This document shows positions 1-6,579 of a stretch of 9,317 nt of DNA, piece after piece (within the stretch, counting starts at the first letter, position 1; each line of letters begins with the position of its first letter). Made by a program: the position numbers and the translations under genes. Below the pieces are notes generated by a model. That model did no database searches. It saw only the letters and a program-made list of their open reading frames with translations, and was not told where the DNA came from. This DNA comes from an uncultured Chthoniobacterales bacterium. GTDB taxonomy: Bacteria > Verrucomicrobiota > Verrucomicrobiia > Chthoniobacterales > UBA10450. The stretch spans positions 1-9,317 of the forward strand of contig CATPAW010000214.1 of NCBI GenBank assembly GCA_955652255.1, read 5' to 3'.

Positions 1-684
1 ATGCAAGTCCGCGGCGGTCGCGGTTACGAAACTGCGCATTCATTGGCCGGCCGCGGCGAGCCGCCAATTTCGGTCGAGCGCTTTCTGCGGGACTGTCGCG
101 TAAACACGATCTTTGAAGGTTCGAGCGAAATCATGCGGCTCTTCATCGCGCGCGAGGCGCTCGACCCGCATTTGAAAGTTGGCGGCGCAATTTTTAACAC
201 GCAGTTGCCGATGTCGAAGCGCGCCAAAGCGGTTATCACGTCCGGGAGATTTTACGCCGGATGGTACCCCCGCCAGTGGCTACCCGGTGGCTCGGGCAAG
301 ATCGACAATCTCCACCGCGATCTTCAAGCGCATGTTAATTATGCCGCGCGCACGAGCAAGCGGCTGGCGCGCGGATTATTTCACGCCATGGCGCGCTTTG
401 GTCCGAAACTCGATCGCGAGCAATTGCTCCTCTCCCGTTTCGACGGCATCGCCACCGAGCTTTTCGCGATCAGCGCAACCTGTTCGTTTGCGCAATCAAA
501 GATCGACCACGGCGCGTCGCGCGAAGAAATTCTCTCGCTCGCCAATTATTTTTGCTGCGCCGCGCGTTTGCGCATTGATCATCATTTCGCCGGCACGAGC
601 GACAACGTCGATCGTCGTGGTTACGAGCTAACGCAGGATTTGCTCGCCGGAAAACACGAAATGCTGCGGCGTGGAATGGTTTGA
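1..684 (+). CDS. Acyl-CoA dehydrogenase, C-terminal part (5' end outside window)
   Basis: This is the last 227 residues of an FAD-dependent acyl-CoA dehydrogenase, which introduces the alpha-beta double bond into an acyl-CoA. The first in-window residues, MQVRGGRGYETA, are an internal motif of the family's C-terminal helical domain. The ATG at base 1 is therefore not a real start, and most of the protein (FAD- and substrate-binding parts) lies upstream. The motif VERFLRDCRVNTIFEGSSEI follows; Glu39 in IFEGSS is at the position of the catalytic base of medium-chain-type dehydrogenases. About 170 further residues follow that motif, much longer than in short- or medium-chain enzymes. This recalls the VLCAD/ACAD9-like group with an extra C-terminal domain. 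Substrate cannot be read from this fragment. Its position just before two lysine-degradation genes is suggestive only. The stop is followed at once by a compound hairpin element. Confidence 0.9.
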   Translation: MQVRGGRGYETAHSLAGRGEPPISVERFLRDCRVNTIFEGSSEIMRLFIAREALDPHLKVGGAIFNTQLPMSKRAKAVITSGRFYAGWYPRQWLPGGSGKIDNLHRDLQAHVNYAARTSKRLARGLFHAMARFGPKLDREQLLLSRFDGIATELFAISATCSFAQSKIDHGASREEILSLANYFCCAARLRIDHHFAGTSDNVDRRGYELTQDLLAGKHEMLRRGMV

Positions 685-685
685 A

Positions 686-740
686 CTGTAGCGGCGGCGC
701 TCTATGAGCGCCGATCGGCGGTCATGGACCGCCGCTACAG
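686..740. repeat. Cloverleaf-like compound inverted repeat (element A)
   Basis: Three perfect 7-bp stems are nested here. The outer stem pairs CTGTAGC (686-692) with GCTACAG (734-740). Inside are two hairpins, each with a 7-bp stem and a 3-nt loop: GGCGCTC-TAT-GAGCGCC (696-712) and GGCGGTC-ATG-GACCGCC (717-733), separated by GATC (713-716). The element starts one base after the acyl-CoA dehydrogenase stop and ends 48 bp before the lat start. No T-run follows, so it does not look like an ordinary intrinsic terminator. It is most like a REP/MITE-type intergenic element, and an RNA function is possible. Confidence 0.8.
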
Positions 741-788
741 AAAACGCCGTCGGTTGACCAACTCTCCCGCGAAAGCTAATCTCAACGG

Positions 789-2177
789 ATGAGTATACCG
801 CCCGTGCTCGCCGAAGCGGTTTCTTCTCGAAGCCGCAGTTCAAAGAGCGAAAAACAAAAAGGTATAAAACCGTCGAACGTTCTGGAAAAGATCGAGAAGC
901 ATGTCTTGCTCGATGGTTTCAAGGTCGTCATCGACCCCGAGAAGAGCCGGGGCTCTTATCTATATGACAAGGCGAGCGATCGCCGGTTAATCGATCTCTA
1001 CGGTTTTTTCGGTTCAATGCCAGTCAGGTTCAATCATCCTTATTTCGACCGGGAGGATGTGAAGCGCGATTTGCTGTGCGCGGCCAAAGTAAAAATCGCG
1101 AACTCGGACGTTTATTCGGAAGGCTACGCCGAATTTGTCGAAACGTTTTCGCGCATCGTCGGGTTGCCGCCGCTGGAGCGCTACCTTTTCATCGAAGGCG
1201 GCGCGCTCGCGGTCGAAAATTGTCTGAAGGCGGCGATGGATTGGAAGGTGCGCAAGAACATGGCCGCCGGTCATGGCGAGCGCGGCACGCAGATTCTGCA
1301 TTTCCGTCACGCCTTTCACGGTCGCACGGGTTACACTATGAGTCTGACCAACACTGATCCGCGCAAAACTGATTTGTTCGCCAAGTTCGATTGGCCGCGC
1401 GTTTCCTGTCCGCACATCGATTATTCGTTGCCTGAATCGGAACGCCACGCCGACGTGATCGCGCGCGAGAAAAAATGCGAAGAGGAAATCCGGGACAAGA
1501 TCGACAAGAACAAGATCGACATCTGCGCCATCATCATCGAGCCGATCCAAGGCGAAGGCGGTGACAATCATTTCCGCGGCGAATGGTTGAAGAAGCTGCG
1601 TGAAATTTGTAATGAGAACGACGTCCTGCTCATTTTCGACGAAGTGCAGTGCGGCATGGGTGTCACGGGCCGCACGTGGTGCTGCCAGCATTTCGATGTT
1701 GTTCCCGATCTGCTCGCGTTTGGAAAAAAGGCGCAGGTTTGCGGAGTGATGGCCGGTCCGCGTCTCGATGAAGTCAAAGACAACGCGTTTCGATTGCCGA
1801 GCCGATTGAATTCGACTTGGGGCGGCAATTTCACCGACATGGTGCGCTCGACGCATTTCATGCGCATCGTCGATGAGGAACATCTGATCGAGAACGCCGG
1901 CAAAGTCGGCGCGTATTTTCTCGATCAACTGCGCCAATTGCAAAACGAGTTCGATTTTGTCCAAGCCGCGCGCGGTCGCGGAATGTTTCTGGCCTTCGAT
2001 CTGCCCGATGCGAAAACGCGCGAAGAAATGTGGAAGGGCCTCTTCGATCTCGGCGTGCTAACCCTTCGTTCTGGCGAGCAATCGATTCGTTTCCGTCCGG
2101 CGCTCGACATGACCGCTGAAGTTGTCGATGAGGCCATGGATTTGATGCGGAAGCAATGCCAGCGGATGCGAAAATGA
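789..2177 (+). CDS. lat: L-lysine 6-aminotransferase (class III, PLP-dependent)
   Basis: This enzyme transfers the epsilon-amino group of L-lysine to 2-oxoglutarate, giving 2-aminoadipate 6-semialdehyde (which cyclises to piperideine-6-carboxylate) and glutamate. The 462 residues fit the family; the M. tuberculosis enzyme (Rv3290c) is about 449. The class III aminotransferase signature is present: LLIFDEVQ with Asp284 contacting the PLP ring nitrogen, then PDLLAFGKK, where Lys313 is the expected Schiff-base lysine. EPIQGEGGDNHFR (251-263) is typical of lysine 6-aminotransferases; Glu256 probably matches the glutamate switch of the mycobacterial enzyme. NSTWGGN (341-347) and the C-terminal SIRFRPALD (432-440) also fit. 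The ATG at 789 has no strong Shine-Dalgarno. The first 25 or so residues (Ser/Arg/Lys-rich) look like an extension, so a start further in is possible. The next gene encodes the following enzyme of the pathway, 115 bp downstream, so the pair is probably one transcription unit. Confidence 0.92.
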   Translation: MSIPPVLAEAVSSRSRSSKSEKQKGIKPSNVLEKIEKHVLLDGFKVVIDPEKSRGSYLYDKASDRRLIDLYGFFGSMPVRFNHPYFDREDVKRDLLCAAKVKIANSDVYSEGYAEFVETFSRIVGLPPLERYLFIEGGALAVENCLKAAMDWKVRKNMAAGHGERGTQILHFRHAFHGRTGYTMSLTNTDPRKTDLFAKFDWPRVSCPHIDYSLPESERHADVIAREKKCEEEIRDKIDKNKIDICAIIIEPIQGEGGDNHFRGEWLKKLREICNENDVLLIFDEVQCGMGVTGRTWCCQHFDVVPDLLAFGKKAQVCGVMAGPRLDEVKDNAFRLPSRLNSTWGGNFTDMVRSTHFMRIVDEEHLIENAGKVGAYFLDQLRQLQNEFDFVQAARGRGMFLAFDLPDAKTREEMWKGLFDLGVLTLRSGEQSIRFRPALDMTAEVVDEAMDLMRKQCQRMRK

Positions 2178-2192
2178 AGCGGTGTTGTAGAG

Positions 2193-2210
2193 GCCGCTGT
2201 CCTCAGCGGC
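2193..2210. repeat. Short perfect hairpin after lat
   Basis: GCCGCTG (2193-2199) pairs with CAGCGGC (2204-2210) around the 4-nt loop TCCT. The bases just before it (TTGTAGAGGC from 2185) resemble the left arm of element A (CTGTAGCGGC from 686). This hairpin may be a solitary half of the same repeat family. No T-run follows. It starts about 15 bp after the lat stop codon. Confidence 0.6.
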
Positions 2211-2217
2211 AATCTTT

Positions 2218-2282
2218 GGTAGGGCGCGATCTCCGAGCACGCCAACTAATTTCGAAGGACGGCTCGGAGAGCCGTCCCTACC
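2218..2282. repeat. Compound inverted repeat with two hairpins (element B)
   Basis: The outer arms GGTAG (2218-2222) and CTACC (2278-2282) enclose two hairpins separated by 13 nt. The right hairpin is a perfect 9-bp stem with a 3-nt loop: GGACGGCTC-GGA-GAGCCGTCC (2257-2277). The left one (2223-2243) is GGCGCGATC-TCC-GAGCACGCC, also 9 bp with a 3-nt loop but with two mismatches. The left loop region contains CTCCGAG and the right one its reverse complement CTCGGAG. The architecture matches element A although the sequence differs. It ends 10 nt before the start codon of the dehydrogenase gene, so it would lie in the leader or intercistronic RNA. Confidence 0.78.
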
Positions 2283-2292
2283 AGTTCAAATC

Positions 2293-3840
2293 ATGCAATC
2301 TGTTCTAGAGAAGCTCGGTATCGCCGACGAAAATCCGGGCGTCTTCTGCGGCGAATGGCGCGGCGGCGGCGCCAAGATCGATAAGATTTCGCCGATCGAT
2401 GGTCGGCGCCTCGCAAATATTCACACCGCTTCGGACGAAGATTTCAAAACGGCGATCACGCGTGCGCAGGAAGCATTCTTAAAATGGCGAATAGTGCCCG
2501 GTCCGGTCCGGGGCGAGACCGTTCGGCGTCTCGGCAATGCGCTGAGAGACGCAAAACACGAGCTCGGCCAGCTTGTTACCCTCGAAACAGGGAAGATCAT
2601 CGCCGAAGGCGAAGGCGAAGTGCAGGAGATGATCGACATTTGCGATTTGGCGGTCGGCCAATCGCGCATGTTGTATGGCCTGACGATTCAGTCGGAACGG
2701 CCGAACCATCGTCTGATGGAACAATGGCATCCGCTCGGCGTGGTCGCGGTCATCACTGCGTTCAATTTTCCGGTCGCGGTCTGGTCGTGGAACGCCGCGC
2801 TTGCCGCGGTTTGCGGTGACGCAACCGTTTGGAAGCCGTCGGAAAAAACCCCACTGACCGCGATCGCTGTGACAAAGATTGCGGAACGCGTTTGTCGCGA
2901 GACCGGCGCCGATCCGGCCATTTTTACGCTGCTCATTGGGGATCGTAAGTCAGTCGGTCAAAAACTGGCCGACGATCGCCGGATTCCGTTGGTTTCTGCG
3001 ACAGGATCCGTCCGCATGGGTCATGAAGTGGCGAAAGCAGTTCACGGCCGCCTTGGCAGAACGATTATGGAACTTGGCGGCAATAACGCGCTCATCGTTG
3101 CTCCGAGCGCCGACCTCAACATGGCGACGCAATCGATTTTCTTCGGCGCAGTCGGAACGGCCGGACAACGCTGCACGTCCACGCGTCGCGTCATCATGCA
3201 CGAATCGATCGCGGACAAAGTGCGCAAGAAACTGCTGGCCGCATACAAGACGTTGCCGATTGGGAATCCGCTCGAGAAGAAAACATTGATGGGCCCGTTG
3301 ATCGACAAGAACGCGGTTGACATGGTGCAGCATTCCATTCAGCGATTGAAAGACGAAGGCGGCGAAGTTCTTTGCGGCGGCGAACGACTGGAAGGCGCGC
3401 AGTACCCAGGCGGTTGCTACATGACGCCGTGCCTCGCGAATGCGAAGCCCGATTTTGAGATTGTGTGTCATGAAACCTTTGGGCCGCTGCTCTATTTGAT
3501 GACCTACCGTGATTTCGACGAAGCGATCGCGATTAACAACGGCGTGCCGCAAGGTTTGACCTCCGCGGTTTTCACGAACGATGTGCGCGAGGCGGAGAGG
3601 TTTGTTAGCGCGATCGGCAGCGATTGCGGAATTGCTAATGTGAATACCGGAACGAGTGGCGCGGAGATTGGCGGCGCCTTCGGCGGCGAGAAAGACACCG
3701 GCGGCGGGCGCGAGAGCGGAAGCGATTCGTGGAAGAGCTACATGCGCCGGCAGACCAACACGATCAATTTTTCGACTGAGCTGCCGCTGGCGCAGGGAAT
3801 TCAGTTCGGTACTGACGACGCCGGCAGCGCGAACGCATAA
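2293..3840 (+). CDS. pcd: ALDH7 (antiquitin-type) aminoadipate-semialdehyde / piperideine-6-carboxylate dehydrogenase
   Basis: This NAD(P)+-dependent aldehyde dehydrogenase is predicted to oxidise 2-aminoadipate 6-semialdehyde, the product of the upstream Lat enzyme, to L-2-aminoadipate. All core ALDH residues are visible: Asn158 in AFNFP, Lys181 and Glu184 in WKPSE, the SATGSVRMG nucleotide loop (235-243), Glu260 in MELGG, nucleophile Cys294 in GQRC, and Glu394 in HETFGP. Membership in ALDH7 (human ALDH7A1; bacterial Pcd/AmaB) is shown by SGAEIGGAFGGEKDTGGGRE (455-474), which includes the aminoadipate anchor loop, and by LPLAQGIQFG (498-507). The 515 residues are full length for the family. 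The start ATG has no clear Shine-Dalgarno and sits 10 nt after element B. The stop lies 7 bp from the convergent stop of the MmgE/PrpD gene, with no terminator visible between them. The symbol follows the lat-pcd pairing; amaB would be an equally fair name. Confidence 0.93.
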   Translation: MQSVLEKLGIADENPGVFCGEWRGGGAKIDKISPIDGRRLANIHTASDEDFKTAITRAQEAFLKWRIVPGPVRGETVRRLGNALRDAKHELGQLVTLETGKIIAEGEGEVQEMIDICDLAVGQSRMLYGLTIQSERPNHRLMEQWHPLGVVAVITAFNFPVAVWSWNAALAAVCGDATVWKPSEKTPLTAIAVTKIAERVCRETGADPAIFTLLIGDRKSVGQKLADDRRIPLVSATGSVRMGHEVAKAVHGRLGRTIMELGGNNALIVAPSADLNMATQSIFFGAVGTAGQRCTSTRRVIMHESIADKVRKKLLAAYKTLPIGNPLEKKTLMGPLIDKNAVDMVQHSIQRLKDEGGEVLCGGERLEGAQYPGGCYMTPCLANAKPDFEIVCHETFGPLLYLMTYRDFDEAIAINNGVPQGLTSAVFTNDVREAERFVSAIGSDCGIANVNTGTSGAEIGGAFGGEKDTGGGRESGSDSWKSYMRRQTNTINFSTELPLAQGIQFGTDDAGSANA

Positions 3841-3847
3841 CGCGTTC

Positions 3848-5284
3848 TTAGGAGCGAGCCGTGGTCAGCTCGAAAAGTCCATCGAGCTTTTCTGCGCGAT
3901 CAATATTCATGATGAAGCTTTGCAGCTTCTTGCATTGATCCTTGCCGATGACGTCGCCGCCAAGCGCGGTGAATTTCACCGCGATTTCTTCCTCGGTCAT
4001 TGGATCGCGCGGATCACCCTTGGGAACATCGACGCGCGTAGAGTGTGACTCGCCGCTGTTGGTGGTGATAGTCACGCGGCTCGGCTGGAATTTTGGAAAG
4101 AGCGCTTCGAATTCTTCGTTAGGCACAACTTTCACTTTGTCCATGATTGGAATGAGCGCTTTATCGAGCACGCGTTCCTCGCGGAATTGCAGCGGCGTCA
4201 CCATGCCATCGACCAAACCGGCGGCCATGCAATAGGGCAGGGAATGATCGGCGGTTTCTTTGGAGTCCGGTCGATACTTATGCGGGTCGCCCAGGATGTC
4301 GGCGGCGCGCGCGATCACCTCGACTTTGATTTCCTTCACGTCGTCGGCCTTGATGGTGTGTTCCTTCACCGTCTTCATCATGGCGGTGAGCGGCGCGTGA
4401 CTGAGCGCCTCGATCGGGAAACTTTTCATGCCGCAATCGAGGATGCGATAGTGAGAGTTGGTTGAGTTGGGAAGGTCCGCAACCAACGCCTCGCCGTCGA
4501 AAGTGGCCGGTTCTCCCTTGTACTGCACATGTTTGAACACGGCAAAGAGCCCTTCTTTGCCGTCGATGATGTGTTCGGGACCGGAAAATCCGCCGCGCGC
4601 AAGCAGAGCGCTCTCGGCGCCCATCCGCCCCGCCCACGGATCGACCGTGTTCTTCATGTTGGTCAACTTGCCCGCCGTTACCGCGCCCGGACAAAATGTT
4701 CGCGACGCGCTGATGCCGATTGCGGAGACCATTTGTTCCGGCGTGAGATTCAGCACGCGACCCGCCGCGACCGGCGCGGCGAACGCGCTCAATGTCGCGT
4801 GATGCCAACCATATTCGCGCACGCCCGGCCGGCCCACTTCGCACAGACGCATTTCAATTTCGTAGGCGATGATGGTGGCGAGAATCAAATCTTTGCCGCC
4901 CAGACCCTCGCTTTCGCACAACGCCAGCGGCGCGGCGATGAGATCGCTTGGATGGCATGGATCTGCTTTCCAATAAATGTCGTTGTAATCCATCGCGCGA
5001 ATCATGTGGCCGTTCAAAAATGCCGCATCGACTGGATTGGTCTTGAAGCCTGAGACAAACGCGGTGGCTTTTCCGTTGCCGCCGCTCATCGCGCGGTAAT
5101 GCTTGAGCAAAATCTTCGCGTCATCCTGCTGGCTCCCGCCGAGCGCGCAGCCGATCGAATCGAACCAAAATAATTTCGCCGCTTGAATCGCTGCGGGAGA
5201 AAGGTGTTCGTACTTCAGCGAGCAAGCCCATTCGGCGATGACGTACGAGAGAAGACGTTTTGAATCAGTTGGTTGGTGTGCCAT
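3848..5284 (-). CDS. MmgE/PrpD family protein (2-methylcitrate dehydratase-like)
   Basis: This 478-residue protein belongs to the MmgE/PrpD fold, whose known members include 2-methylcitrate dehydratase, cis-aconitate decarboxylase and iminodisuccinate epimerase. Visible family features are the N-terminal helical part with FWFDSIGCALGG (39-50), NGHMIRAMDYNDIYW (91-105) with the acidic pair Asp99/Asp102, HPSD (111-114), the GWHHAT block (159-164), TNMKNTVDPWAGR (208-220), MKSFPIEALSHA (286-297) in the small domain, and RPDSKETADHSLPY (338-351), where DHSLPY is strongly conserved. Length is normal for the family and no break is seen. The substrate cannot be assigned: no prpB, prpC or acn gene is in the window, so a propionate-cycle role is not supported. 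The start is the ATG at 5284, with only a weak purine-rich GGAAAG about 12 nt upstream. The gene is convergent with the lysine pathway. Confidence 0.9.
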   Translation of the reverse strand: MAHQPTDSKRLLSYVIAEWACSLKYEHLSPAAIQAAKLFWFDSIGCALGGSQQDDAKILLKHYRAMSGGNGKATAFVSGFKTNPVDAAFLNGHMIRAMDYNDIYWKADPCHPSDLIAAPLALCESEGLGGKDLILATIIAYEIEMRLCEVGRPGVREYGWHHATLSAFAAPVAAGRVLNLTPEQMVSAIGISASRTFCPGAVTAGKLTNMKNTVDPWAGRMGAESALLARGGFSGPEHIIDGKEGLFAVFKHVQYKGEPATFDGEALVADLPNSTNSHYRILDCGMKSFPIEALSHAPLTAMMKTVKEHTIKADDVKEIKVEVIARAADILGDPHKYRPDSKETADHSLPYCMAAGLVDGMVTPLQFREERVLDKALIPIMDKVKVVPNEEFEALFPKFQPSRVTITTNSGESHSTRVDVPKGDPRDPMTEEEIAVKFTALGGDVIGKDQCKKLQSFIMNIDRAEKLDGLFELTTARS

Positions 5285-5318
5285 GACGATGTCGATCTTT
5301 CCGGGTTTATGACTTTGA

Positions 5319-5875
5319 TCGGGCGGCGCAGGTTTTCAAGCCGCTTCGCGTGCGATCGATCTCGACCCACTCTCGTTGATCATTAACACCGATTGCAGCT
5401 GGGTCTATTTCAATGCGCGCCGCTACGACGAGGCGGAGGCGCAGGCTCGCCGGACACTGGAAATGGACTCACGCTTTTTTCTCGCCCATTATATCTCGGC
5501 GGCGCACTGCAATTCAAAGGACACGTTGCTCAGGCCATTCCTGAATATCAAAAGGCATTCGATTTAAACAACGATCAATACTCGCTCGCCATGCTGGGTC
5601 AGGCCTACTCGCGCAATGGGCAAAAAGAGGAAGCCCGAAAGGTTCTCGCCCGGCTAAATGAGGAAGCGAAGTCGCGATACGTCGCGCCTTACGCTTTAGC
5701 GCTCGTTCAGATAGTTTTAGGTGACAAAGACCGTGCGATCGAGGAGCTGGAGCATGCCTACGAAGAAGGTGAGACCAACTACCTTTTTATCATCAAGGTA
5801 GATCCATTGCTCGACGAGCTGCGTGGTCAGCCGCGTTTCGATGCGCTGGTGCAAAAGATTACCCGCGGGAAATAG
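5319..5875 (+). pseudogene. TPR-repeat protein remnant, 5'-truncated and frameshifted
   Basis: This is a remnant of a tetratricopeptide-repeat protein. From 5319 to about 5490 the frame gives sensible TPR sequence: RAIDLDPLSLIINTD, then WVYFNARRYDEAEAQARRTL and LEMDSRFFLAHY. That frame then turns to nonsense and stops at 5567. The TPR pattern resumes in the +2-shifted frame from 5492: YLGGALQFKGHVAQAIPEYQ, AYSRNGQKEEARKVL, DKDRAIEELEHAYEEGE. It ends with VDPLLDELRGQPRFDALV, a typical tail of large TPR proteins fused to winged-helix or kinase domains. A single lost base in CATTA-TAT (5487-5494), originally probably CAT TAN TAT for His-Tyr-Tyr, explains the break. In-frame stops at 5310-5312 and 5316-5318 and the absence of any N-terminal domain show loss of the 5' part. 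A shorter live ORF (5393-5875, 160 aa) exists, but its first 33 or so residues read the wrong frame. Confidence 0.8.
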
Positions 5876-5879
5876 CGAA

Positions 5880-5909
5880 GATCGACAATCTCTGGGATTG
5901 TCTCCGATC
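5880..5909. other. Hairpin between convergent genes
   Basis: GACAATC (5884-5890) pairs with GATTGTC (5896-5902) around the loop TCTGG. The flanking GATC at 5880-5883 and 5906-5909 can extend the stem by 4 bp across a 3-nt bulge (TCC, 5903-5905). It sits five bases after the TPR remnant's stop and before the convergent gene ending at 5944, which is where a terminator would be useful. No T-run follows on either strand, so intrinsic termination is doubtful. Confidence 0.4.
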
Positions 5910-5911
5910 AC

Positions 5912-5941
5912 TGACCTTTGACTTCTGACCGCCGACTTCTG
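5912..5941. repeat. Degenerate 7-bp tandem repeat
   Basis: Four consecutive heptads share the pattern (T/C)GACNNN: TGACCTT, TGACTTC, TGACCGC, CGACTTC, followed by TG. GACTTCTG occurs twice, 14 bp apart (5920-5927 and 5934-5941). The array fills the convergent gap between the TPR remnant and the gene ending at 5944. It resembles short heptameric repeats found in gaps of some bacterial genomes. No function can be assigned. Confidence 0.55.
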
Positions 5942-5943
5942 TT

Positions 5944-6411
5944 CTACGCCTTGTCGTAAACAGCTTTGCCTTTGAACTTTCCCCCTTTCTCGTCCGTGCC
6001 GTTAATGGTCACCGTGCGCGATTTGCCATCCGCCGAAACCGTGATCCGGCCATACCAGCTCATCTTGCCATCCTTCATCGCGGTGATGTCGTTGGTCCGT
6101 TCGTTTACCACTTTGTAGGCGACGGAGTTATAAGGCAGATTCCCTTTCACCGGGTAGGCTTTCCCATCGAACTTGGCGAGCCAAACGCTGTGCGTCGGTT
6201 TCCCATCCTTATCTACGCCGTCCACCGTCACCTTAATTTTGTCCTTCTGCTCCTCGTAAGTGACCGTCGTGTTCTTGCCCATCCCCGGCACGAGCTTCGA
6301 CTTCGCCTCATTGAGCTTCCATGTGCCTATGTGAGGGTTGGCCGCAAAACAGGCTGCTGCCGCCGTAAACGACAGGGCCACAGCCACTATTCCAATTCGA
6401 ATTTTCATCAT
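5944..6411 (-). CDS. Small exported protein of unknown function
   Basis: This 155-residue protein has a clear signal peptide: two Met, then KIR and a hydrophobic stretch to about residue 20. Cleavage is likely after CFA (residue 23) or one residue later. AAAC (18-21) is a poor lipobox, so lipoprotein processing is possible but less likely. The mature part begins NPHIGTWKLNEAKSKL and continues with beta-rich segments: TTVTYEEQKDKIKVTVDGVD (48-67), KPTHSVWLAKFDGKAYPVKG (71-90) and RTVTINGTDEKG (132-143). This is the pattern of a small lipocalin-like exported family often seen in Acidobacteria and Verrucomicrobia. I recognise the family by its GTWKLN start, but no biochemical role is known to me. 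The start is set by two adjacent ATGs (6411 and 6408), with GGAA 7 nt upstream of the first. Confidence 0.82.
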   Translation of the reverse strand: MMKIRIGIVAVALSFTAAAACFAANPHIGTWKLNEAKSKLVPGMGKNTTVTYEEQKDKIKVTVDGVDKDGKPTHSVWLAKFDGKAYPVKGNLPYNSVAYKVVNERTNDITAMKDGKMSWYGRITVSADGKSRTVTINGTDEKGGKFKGKAVYDKA

Positions 6412-6579
6412 GCGGTGATTCCGGCAAAAATCGCGTTAGCCGTCAATACGAATCGAGCGCAGCGCGGGCAGTGAAGATCGACAAGCCCTAGCTCGATGTG
6501 CCCCGGAAAGGTAAACTCCAGCGGCGGTCAGATTTGGAAAAACATTGACGCCACGTTCAATTGCGGGCTCGATGAAGCC

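Noticed and set aside
299..313. AAGATCGACAATCTC occurs at 299-313 and 5879-5893
   Set aside because: AAGATCGAC is a frequent word in this window (also near 6476 and 7980), and one copy is inside a coding region, so chance and codon bias explain it.
1..684. ATG at base 1 as a true start codon
   Set aside because: The translated start is an internal conserved motif of acyl-CoA dehydrogenases; the N-terminal domains must lie upstream of the window.
754..782. TTGACC with downstream TAAT as a promoter for lat
   Set aside because: The -10 match is poor at normal spacing and the implied start would be almost at the ATG; not supportable.
1014..1964. Long 316-aa open frame on the minus strand
   Set aside because: It is antisense to lat, has no recognisable domain, and is explained by the GC-rich codon bias of the real gene opposite it.
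2950..3552. 200-aa open frame on the minus strand
   Set aside because: It is antisense to the complete ALDH7 gene, whose catalytic residues are all in place; no protein-like features are seen in the shadow frame.
4278..4844. 188-aa open frame on the minus strand inside the MmgE/PrpD gene
   Set aside because: It is an out-of-frame reading of the same strand, Arg/Gly-rich with no motif, while the PrpD frame is continuous and conserved.
5884..5902. Intrinsic terminator after the TPR remnant
   Set aside because: The stem is good but no T-run follows on either strand, so I list it only as a hairpin.
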